From positions 248,001 through 312,000 of the forward strand of contig JAOTOM010004561.1 of NCBI GenBank assembly GCA_034440615.1: a stretch of 64,000 nt of DNA, in the 5' to 3' direction. This document shows, piece after piece, positions 56,345-64,000 of the stretch. The position numbers and the translations under genes are program-made. This DNA is from Ashinkailepas kermadecensis (taxonomy: Eukaryota > Arthropoda > Thecostraca > Neolepadidae). The first letter of the stretch is position 1. Every line of letters begins with the position of its first letter. The notes beneath the pieces are model-generated. The model was given only the letters and a program-made list of their open reading frames with translations. It made no database searches and had not been told where the DNA came from.

Positions 56345-56520
56345 GCCTGGTTAGTTCTGCTGTCCGAGTCCTAACCGGAATGCGAAAATACGATCGATTC
56401 AGCGCTGTACGCCGACAGCTGGGACTGCCGACCGCCAACCAGCTGGCCTGTTATGCTGACCTGTGTCTGCTACACTCTGTGATTGGTCACGTTGACGACA
56501 CACCAGCTCCACTTGGTGAC
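56345..56520 (+). pseudogene. C-terminal fragment of a non-LTR RT
   Basis: The frame reads RVLTGMRKYDRFSAVRRQLG, then LPTANQLACYADLCLLHSVI. This resembles the conserved post-RT block (L.GLRKYD..S.....L.W......I.YR..LLL) of jockey/RTE-related elements. No RT core is adjacent. Confidence 0.5.
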
Positions 56521-56610
56521 GTTCCATTCTTTTCTTATTTGTTGTTTTAAAAGAAATTTGGTTGGAATGTTTACTGGGGCGTCTTCATGAACCAGGGCCC
56601 TATATGGCGA
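56521..56610 (-). mobile_element. SINE 3' body copy, related to 6679-6745
   Basis: Shares TTTAAA-rich tail, ACTGGGGYG, CTTYATGAACCAGGG and CCTAT with the SINE at 6679-7037, in the same orientation. It lacks the tRNA head. Confidence 0.65.
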
Positions 56611-57274
56611 TGACAGGTGTCACATAAAAGCCCCCAACCGTCCCAGCTTGTTATCAGTGACCTTTGCCTGGAGGTGGGGACGGGGACGCTGACGTCAGAG
56701 CGGGCCGAATTGGCATGGGGGAGGGAGGGGTGGAGGTGGGGGTGGGGGAATGTGCGTGGACGAGCGACGTACCACCCGGGTGTCGTCGGGATAGATTGAG
56801 GGTGGGAGGGGGGGGGGAGCGGTGGGAGGGAGCGGCCACTTCAAAGACGGACACCGTGCGAGTGTCAAACAAAGACCGCACGACGAAACAACCGGAAGGG
56901 TGTGACGCGGCACAGCTGTAATTCGACGACGCAATCGTTCTGCCGGCCGGTGCACGTGCGGGCCGGCCGACAAGGGTGCGGCCTTTACGACCTGTGTTGT
57001 TTTGACACTCGGTCGGGCGGCGCTCGGACACGTGATCGCCGGCCTGGCTGTCCGGCCGCCGATTGCGGTGGGTCGGTGCGACCCTCCGTGACAGCCCAAG
57101 TCCAAGGATTACTCGACCGATGACGAATCGGTCCCGCCTGTCGTGGCGATAGGTCAGGTGTGGGGGCCGGGGTCAACAGGTGTGGGGGGGGGGCGGGGGG
57201 GGGGGCGGCGCATCCAGACGGCACGGCTGCGGCCGACAGGGCCGGTCCTTGTGAATCTAGCGGCACGCAAGGAG

Positions 57275-58024
57275 ATCGACAGGGGAGACCCGGCGGGTCT
57301 AAGACGCACGTCACGGGACCGACAGCGATGATCCGGCGGATATACGACTCACGTCAGGGGGCCGACAGGGGAGACCCGGCGGGTCTAGGACGTACGTCAC
57401 GGGACCGACAGCGATGATCCGGCGGATATACGACTCTCGTCAGGGGGCCGACAGGGGAGACCCGGCGGGTCTAGGACGCACGTCACGGGACCGACAGCGA
57501 TGATCCGGCGGATATACGACTCACGTCAGGGGGCCGACAGGGGAGACCCGGCGGGTCTAGGACGCACGTCACGGGACCGACAGCGATGATCCGGCGGATA
57601 TACGACTCTCGTCAGGGGGCCGACAGGGGAGACCCGGCGGGTCTAGGACGCACGTCACGGGACCGACAGCGATGATCCGGCGGATATACGACTCACGTCA
57701 GGGGGCCGACAGGGGAGGCCCGGCGGGTCTAGGACGCAGGTCACGGGACCGACAGCGATGATCCGGCGGATATACGACTCTCGTCAGGGGGCCGACAGGG
57801 GAGACCCGGCGGGTCTAGGACGCACGTCACGGGACCGACAGCGATGATCCGGCGGATATACGACTCACGTCAGGGGGCCGACAGGGGAGACCCGGCGGGT
57901 CTAGGACGCACGTCACGGGACCGACAGCGATGATCCGGCGGATATACGACTCACGTCAGGGGGCCGACAGGGGAGACCCGGCGGGTCTGGGACGCACGTC
58001 ACGGGACCGACAGCGATGATCCGG
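57275..58024 (+). repeat. 86-bp satellite, about nine copies, dimeric pattern
   Basis: Units start CCGACAGGGGAGACCCGGCG and contain ACGTCACGGGACCGACAGCG and GGCGGATATACGACT. Copies alternate between ACGACTCACGTC and ACGACTCTCGTC for most of the array, so the recent unit of growth was a 172-bp dimer. Ends abruptly at GATGATCCGG. Confidence 0.96.
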
Positions 58025-59340
58025 CTCAATCAAATAATTTATCATTCGAAAACATGAGACAAATATTACTGAAGGAATATAAAACCACAATGCTACTGCT
58101 GCTCTTTCCCACTGCAGCGAATACTACGTGGGCATGCAATTAAGTTATAGCCCATTCTTTCTGATTTTCATGTAGGGTTCAAACTTCTTGAAGCTTTAGT
58201 GTTATAATGGATGTTCCTCTCGTACATCTCATCATTTCATGCTTCCATCAGCTGTCTATAAGCAACACGAAACAAACTGATAATTGTGTTGCAATCAATT
58301 GATCATTACGTTTTTATTTTTCCTGTTTGAGACAGTATGAATGCAAATGGGTTGGGCTTGGATGGGTTGGAAAAGACACAATGGGATCGTCTTTCCTACA
58401 TTAATGCGAGCCGTGGTTCTCATGAGGGGTACAATCATAGGTTTTATGTTATCTTCTAATGTTTCTATGTTTCTATGTGAGTTTTCTATATCAGTCAGTT
58501 ATATGCTTTTGGTGAGCTATATATAACCCAATGTCAAAAGACAGCTTTCATCACCAAACATTTTGTATATTTTGAGGTGTCATATGCAGGATTTTTTAAC
58601 GTTTTGATCAACTTCTGTGGATTACGTAATTAACTGGGATTATTTTAGCTTTTACATATCACATTTAGTGGCATATTTTGCTTCATCGATTCCTATAACC
58701 ATATTTTTCAGGGATACCTTTAATGTCTCTTTCTTGCTTAAACAATTGCTTGTAGTCTTGTTTTGTAGACATTTTATATGATGCACGCAACTGTTGTTCC
58801 TGCATGTGAGTCCTATCATTCAGACAGATGTATTGTATGCAACTATATATGCATATTTATTGTAATTGCATGTACACGTGCAGGGACAACATCTTTAAAA
58901 CCTCCTGTCTAGGGGGCATTCTCTGCTTCCCGGGTGATGGAGTCAGGGTGTGTCAAGAGACCCCTGTCCTGCGGATCCAGAAGCCTGGTGGTGGTGGGGG
59001 ACCCCCACAAGATGCATTTCGGAAAGTCGTCATATTTGAACAGCCAACATTCACCGGGTCTTTTTAAGATAATTTGTAAGTCACACAATGTTCTCAGATT
59101 TTGATAAAATTACATTTCAGTGTCAAATATCGGTAAACATGTACCTGTGGGGGAGGTCATTGTCCCTTTGGCCCCCTCCCGTAGATCTGCCCCTCCTGCT
59201 TTGGAAGCAAGGTTAATTCCGTCATTTTTAAGTTACATACATCGCCTTGACGGGCTGCTCGCCCCGGCAATCTGATAAGGCCTGGCTATTTTTGGCCAGC
59301 CTGCTAAGACCATAATTATATTAATCGCACTGCATTTCAT
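58025..59340. other. No gene supported
   Basis: AT-rich. A possible hAT terminus on the minus strand (CCCCTCCTG with GGAGGTC...GCCCCCTCCC, about 59148-59200) lacks a partner. Confidence 0.4.
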
Positions 59341-59529
59341 TAGGCGGCAGGGAATTTCCGGATGGGCTAGTGCAGCGTGATCCCCGACCGGGGGGGGAAA
59401 CCTTTCTTGCTCCCGGGCGGTGCTCGGCGGCTATCCAACGCCTGGGCGGCGTCCGCCGCGACCGCGCCGTCCGCCGCGACCGACCGACCGACCGGCTCGG
59501 CGAGCAGCCGCACAACTCGGCGATCCCGC

Positions 59530-59672
59530 CGCTGGACGTCGTGCGTGACCAGCTGACCAGCCGGCCGCTGCTGCCCGCCGCTGGACTGACCAGCTGACCA
59601 GCCGGCCGCCGCTGCCCGCCGCTGGACGTCGTGCGTGACCAGCTGACCAGCCGGCCGCCGCTGCCCGCCGCC
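59530..59672 (+). repeat. GC-rich tandem repeat, three imperfect copies
   Basis: The block GACCAGCTGACCAGCCGGCC followed by GCYGCTGCCCGCCGCTGGAC recurs three times, the middle one with an internal deletion of CGTCGTGCGTG. Confidence 0.88.
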
Positions 59673-59771
59673 GTCAGCGAGGACGTCGATCCGAACGAGA
59701 CGAACGAGCACACAGCTGCCCGCGCGGAGCTGAGCCGGAGACCGGGCGCCGGCAGCGCCGCCTGTCGGACA

Positions 59772-60234
59772 CGTGCCCGAGCGGCATGCTGTGTGGCACG
59801 TGGCCGAGCGGCATGTCGTGCGGCACGTGGCCGAGCGGCATGTCGTGCGGCACGTGGCCGAGCGACATGTCGTGTGGCACGTGGCCGAGCGACATGCTGT
59901 GTGGCACGTGGCCGAACGGCATGTCGTGTGGCACGTGGCCGAACGGCATGTCGTGTGGCACGTGGCCGAGCGGCATGTCGTGCGGCACGTGGCCGAGCGA
60001 CATGCTGTGTGGCACGTGGCCGAGCGACATGCTGTGTGGCACGTGGCCGAACGGCATGTCGTGTGGCACGTGGCCGAGCGGCATGTCGTGCGGCACGTGG
60101 CCGAGCGGCATGTCGTGTGGCACGTGGCCGAGCGACATGCTGTGTGGCACGTGGCCGAGCGGCATGCTGTGCGGCACGTGGCCTAACGGCATGTCGTGTG
60201 GCACGTGGCCGAGCGGCATGTCGTGTGGCACGTG
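59772..60234 (+). repeat. 27-bp minisatellite, about 17 copies
   Basis: Units of CGAGCGGCATGTCGTGTGGC plus ACGTGGC, with CGAGCGACATGCTG and CGAACGG variants. The period is nine codons, so several frames on both strands stay open (AERHVVWHV, RPRATRHAA). GGCACGTGGC carries a CACGTG E-box in every copy. Confidence 0.97.
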
Positions 60235-61865
60235 ACCCGGCGCGATCTGCCGCCGGCTCGGTTGACACGTGACCCGGCGCGATCTGCCGCCGGCTCGGTT
60301 GACACGTGCTCCGTCTGTTGTATTACTGCCGCCGGCTCGGTTGACACGTGCTCCGTCTGTTGTATTACTGCCGCCGGCTCGGTTGACACGTGCTCCGTCT
60401 GTTGTATTACTGCCGCCGGCTCGGTTGACACGTGCTCCGTCTGTTGTATTACTGCCGCCGGCTCGGTTGACACGTGCTCCGTCTGTTGTATTACTGCCGC
60501 CGGCTCGGTTGACACGTGCTCCGTCTGTTGTATTACTGCCGCCGGCTCGGTTGACACGTGCTCCGTCTGTTGTATTACTGCCGCCGGCTCGGTTGACACG
60601 TGCTCCGTCTGTTGTATTACTGCCGCCGGCTCGGTTGACACGTGCTCCGTCTGTTGTATTACTGCCGCCGGCTCGGTTGACACGTGCTCCGTCTGTTGTA
60701 TTACTGCCGCCGGCTCGGTTGACACGTGACCCGGCGCGATCTGCCGCCGGCTCGGTTGACACGTGCTCCGTCTGTTGTATTACTGCCGCCGGCTCGGTTG
60801 ACACGTGACCCGGCGCGATCTGCCGCCGGCTCGGTTGACACGTGCTCCGTCTGTTGTATTACTGCCGCCGGCTCGGTTGACACGTGCTCCGTCTGTTGTA
60901 TTACTGCCGCCGGCTCGGTTGACACGTGCTCCGTCTGTTGTATTACTGCCGCCGGCTCGGTTGACACGTGCTCCGTCTGTTGTATTACTGCCGCCGGCTC
61001 GGTTGACACGTGCTCCGTCTGTTGTATTACTGCCGCCGGCTCGGTTGACACGTGCTCCGTCTGTTGTATTACTGCCGCCGGCTCGGTTGACACGTGACCC
61101 GGCGCGATCTGCCGCCGGCTCGGTTGACACGTGCTCCGTCTGTTGTATTACTGCCGCCGGCTCGGTTGACACGTGCTCCGTCTGTTGTATTACTGCCGCC
61201 GGCTCGGTTGACACGTGCTCCGTCTGTTGTATTACTGCCGCCGGCTCGGTTGACACGTGCTCCGTCTGTTGTATTACTGCCGCCGGCTCGGTTGACACGT
61301 GCTCCGTCTGTTGTATTACTGCCGCCGGCTCGGTTGACACGTGCTCCGTCTGTTGTATTACTGCCGCCGGCTCGGTTGACACGTGCTCCGTCTGTTGTAT
61401 TACTGCCGCCGGCTCGGTTGACACGTGCTCCGTCTGTTGTATTACTGCCGCCGGCTCGGTTGACACGTGCTCCGTCTGTTGTATTACTGCCGCCGGCTCG
61501 GTTGACACGTGCTCCGTCTGTTGTATTACTGCCGCCGGCTCGGTTGACACGTGCTCCGTCTGTTGTATTACTGCCGCCGGCTCGGTTGACACGTGCTCCG
61601 TCTGTTGTATTACTGCCGCCGGCTCGGTTGACACGTGCTCCGTCTGTTGTATTACTGCCGCCGGCTCGGTTGACACGTGCTCCGTCTGTTGTATTACTGC
61701 CGCCGGCTCGGTTGACACGTGCTCCGTCTGTTGTATTACTGCCGCCGGCTCGGTTGACACGTGCTCCGTCTGTTGTATTACTGCCGCCGGCTCGGTTGAC
61801 ACGTGCTCCGTCTGTTGTATTACTGCCGCCGGCTCGGTTGACACGTGCTCCGTCTGTTGTATTCG
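60235..61865 (+). repeat. 42-bp satellite, about 34 copies, with 37-bp variants
   Basis: Main unit: CTGCCGCCGGCTCGGTTGAC, then ACGTGCTCCGTCTGTTGTAT, TA. A 37-bp variant (GACCCGGCGCGATCTGCCGC...) interrupts near 60235-60305, 60727, 60806 and 61095. Blocks between variants have 10, 1, 6 and about 17.5 main units, and copies are virtually identical. At least four frames are open, giving 14-residue repeats (HVSTEPAAVIQQTE, LTRAPSVVLLPPAR). I regard them as read-through, not genes. Confidence 0.98.
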
Positions 61866-61984
61866 GAACTGCGAGCGACCAGTGCGTTTTGGAGGTGCGC
61901 TGCGGTACATTGGATGTATGGTTAAGCGTTTTGGCAGGGGTGTTCGACGTGTACATGATGAGCTTGTGCGTGATTTGTGAAAGT

Positions 61985-62160
61985 CGCGAGTGAGTCGCTA
62001 TGCTGGGGTGGGTGCTGCGAACGTGCTGGCTTGTGCTGACGATGTTGTGTTCATGACGCGTACCACAGCTGAGCCAATGGAGCGTGTCCAACTGTTTGGA
62101 ACGTTTGCCGACTTGATAGATGCTAGGAAGACTGTTTGCAAGAACTTGACCTCGCTAACT
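61985..62160 (+). pseudogene. Short RT-like fragment
   Basis: The frame reads GAANVLACADDVVFMTRTTA, then EPMERVQLFGTFADLIDARK, close to the YADDVVL...E..Q.....F.......K block C/D of non-LTR RTs. ADD is intact but the leading tyrosine is cysteine, and the frame ends soon after (TSLTALLICF). Confidence 0.5.
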
Positions 62161-62224
62161 GCGCTTTTAATTTGCTTTATCTCTCGCGCTGTGATAGTAG
62201 TGGTCATTAGCGCAACCAAATAGT

Positions 62225-62916
62225 CTCGAAAAGAAATGATACCGAACTCCGGAAAGTTTTTTTGGCAACAAACCCCACACAATTCGAAGTCTAAAGGTTA
62301 GTTAGCCGAAATTCCAGGGAATTTCTTGGAGTGAGTGACGTTTGCCTCATGCAATTTGGCTTCCTCGGAACGCACCTGGTCTAGTAAGGTGCACAACTTT
62401 GTTCTATGAGTATAGCTGTAGTAGGAACTTGAACTTTAAAAGATGCACATGACATCCGAACGGTGACTAAGTACAGCTTAATTAATTGTGCTGGGTGTAG
62501 ACATTCATAGGCAGGTAACATGCCTGTCAAGTGGTGGTATTATGCTTCTCACATACTGTCCAGACACATCAGACTACAGTTAATCGGCTTCCAGTTCATT
62601 ACTTGGTATCTGTTTTGCCCCCGCAGCTTAATTTCATGTGCAATGTTGCCGGGGAGTAGTCTGAAGCTATGTCGAAGTCATTATCACGTACCAGGTGCAC
62701 ATACGTCTGCACTTATTTGCCACTAGTAGTCAATTATTTGCCACTGCACTTATTTGCCACTAAAAGTGACAGACAGCCAATGAGTATTACTTATAACCCA
62801 CACCACAATTAAAAGTTTAATATCATGGATATGTTAGAATTACCACCACGTATTGATGAGAATGCCAGCATCATTCCGCATACTAAATTGAACGAAAGAA
62901 ATATACCAAACCAATG

Positions 62917-62917
<1 letters not shown>
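62225..62917. other. No gene supported
   Basis: A short CACTTATTTGCCACTA repeat (62700-62765) is the only pattern seen. Confidence 0.4.

Positions 62918-62994
<77 letters not shown>
62918..62994. repeat. (AT)n(GT)n microsatellite
   Basis: About 24 bp of AT followed by about 54 bp of GT. Confidence 0.97.
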
Positions 62995-62997
<3 letters not shown>

Positions 62998-63029
62998 GGC
63001 ACATATCCACTTACAAACAATGGTAGAGA

Positions 63030-63080
63030 TTTCACTCATGGTCGCAACATCGTGCGTTCGAATCGCACAACCGGCGGAAC
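63030..63080 (+). mobile_element. tRNA-like box B remnant
   Basis: GTGCGTTCGAATCGCACAAC gives a perfect T-arm (GTGCG...CGCAC) with box B GTTCGAATC. No box A within the expected distance because the (GT)n tract lies there. Confidence 0.35.
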
Positions 63081-63085
63081 TACCG

Positions 63086-63772
63086 TATAATGTATCTCAG
63101 CTAAGAACAGGGAACTCAGAATGCTGGGACTCATTAATAGGAGTGTGAGATATATAAGAGCAAGGAAGTCATGAAAAAAACTGTACTTTGCATATGTGCG
63201 ACCCCACTTAGAATATTCTGTACAAGCATGGAGCCACTACCTATAAAAATATATGGATATGCTAGAAAGAGTACAGCGCAAAGCCACTAGACTTACTAGT
63301 AGAATAGGTAACTTAGAATATGGAGAAAGGCTTATTATATTAGATATTTACTCACTCAAGTATAGGATATTAAGGGTGAACATCATTTAAATGTACAACA
63401 TTGTTACGGTTAAATCGGGTCAATTAGAATGATGCTCTTCAGTTTAGAGTATCACATAGGGGTCATCAATTCAGGTTAGACAAGTTGAGGTGTAGGACAG
63501 TTAAGCGACAACAGGTCTTCAGTCAAAGGGTTGTTGATCAGTGGAATAGGCTGCCTGCTGATGTTGTGGGGAGTTCCTCATTGAATGTATTTAAAAGTAG
63601 GGTAGATAAATTTTTAGGCAGGAAAATCTTAGTTTTGAGTTCTAATTAGTGATGGATGGGGTGAGATTTATGCTAAGTAAGTGTGCACGGCACAGACCCC
63701 TTTAAGCAAGCATGGATGCAGTTTGAAAATTATTGGTAAGGCATTCAATCCGTATGTGTTAACCCGTCTAAC
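63086..63772 (+). pseudogene. CR1 3' fragment, copy 2
   Basis: Closely follows 41093-41760 (shared GCGACCCCACTT, GGTTGTTGATCAGTGGAATA, GGGGAGTTCCTCATTGAATG). It has several small indels, including a damaged RGDMIETYK region (GTGAACATCATTTAAATG). It ends GGCATTCAATCCGTATG. Confidence 0.88.
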
Positions 63773-63787
63773 GGGTTAACCCGTTAG
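63768..63787. repeat. 20-bp perfect palindrome at CR1/CR1 junction
   Basis: CTAACGGGTTAACCCGTTAG equals its own reverse complement. It sits exactly where the 3' end of one CR1 fragment meets an internal point of the next. TTAACCCGT is also repeated just to its left. Confidence 0.97.
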
Positions 63788-64000
63788 ATATGTACTCACG
63801 CAAGTATAGGAGATGAAGGGGGGACATGATTGAAATGTACAAAATTGTCAAAGGACTAGATCAGATCAATTTGAATGACGCTCTTCAGTTTAGAGTATCA
63901 CATAGGGGTCATCAATTCAGGTTAGACAAGTTGAGGTGTAAGACAGTTAAGCGACAACAGATCTTCAGTCAAAGGGTTGTTGATCAGTGGAATAGGCTGC
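63785..64000 (+). pseudogene. CR1 3' fragment, copy 3 (runs off window)
   Basis: Begins TTAGATATGTACTCAC, equivalent to 41341 of the large CR1 copy, and continues nearly identically to the window edge. It keeps the same in-frame TGA (AGGAGATGAAGGGGGGAC) that the large copy has at 41371. Confidence 0.88.

Noticed and set aside
59321..60268. 315-codon minus-strand ORF rich in Arg/Ala/His
   Set aside because: Mostly the 27-bp repeat read through. The reverse strand is equally open.
60780..61993. Long ORFs of 299-391 codons on both strands
   Set aside because: They arise from a 42-bp repeat with no stop in several frames. No start context, splice site or family motif supports a gene.

Overview
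This is eukaryotic nuclear DNA, most likely from an arthropod. A crustacean would fit, but I cannot name a species. Evidence: GT-AG introns, very long dinucleotide microsatellites, many minisatellites, tRNA-derived SINEs, and CR1-like, I/Jockey-like, Penelope-like, hAT and piggyBac elements. There is no operon structure, and almost every long open frame is either retrotransposon relic or a tandem repeat read through.

Region 1-20.4 kb, minus strand: a half-transporter of the ABCG/White family. I assembled seven exons by motif, splice site and matching codon phase: 20118-20367, 17541-17779, 10713-10886, 9252-9398, 7185-7276, 3262-3385 and 1288-1388. Together they give the N-terminus, the whole nucleotide-binding domain (Walker A, Q-loop, ABC signature, Walker B, D-loop, H-loop) and the linker. 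The membrane domain must lie past the left edge. The introns carry minisatellites that sit on or next to splice junctions. The largest is about 146 copies of a 38-bp unit (10919-16461), ending about 30 bp from a 3' splice site. Also here are a tRNA-SINE (6679-7037), a 242-bp hAT MITE with an exact 8-bp target duplication (231-472) and a 44-bp hairpin (8095-8138).

Region 20.6-32 kb: a Penelope-like fragment, several SINE heads and repeats, then a decayed minus-strand non-LTR retrotransposon with ORF1 zinc knuckles, endonuclease, reverse transcriptase and RNase H (25200-31030). Two adjacent hairpins lie at 31320-31418.

Region 31.6-42 kb: a plus-strand CR1-type element (repeated 5' region, esterase-type ORF1, endonuclease, RT) split by a 5558-bp hAT-type insertion (34148-39705) with 8-bp target duplications. 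The insertion is mostly decayed minisatellite and contains a small exon-like segment on the minus strand.

Region 42-54 kb: the last exon of an unrecognised plus-strand membrane protein (44058-44230); a two-exon minus-strand gene for an unrecognised single-pass membrane protein of about 340 residues (46662-47538 joined to 45988-46133); an inverted pair of fibronectin-III-like exon fragments; a tRNA-SINE; and an inverted pair of hammerhead-ribozyme-like cores (52310-52490).

Region 52.9-64 kb: RT relics, a hAT 5' end with a transposase start, a 786-bp piggyBac MITE (54685-55470), three large satellite arrays (86-bp, 27-bp and 42-bp units) and two further CR1 3' fragments that meet at a 20-bp palindrome.
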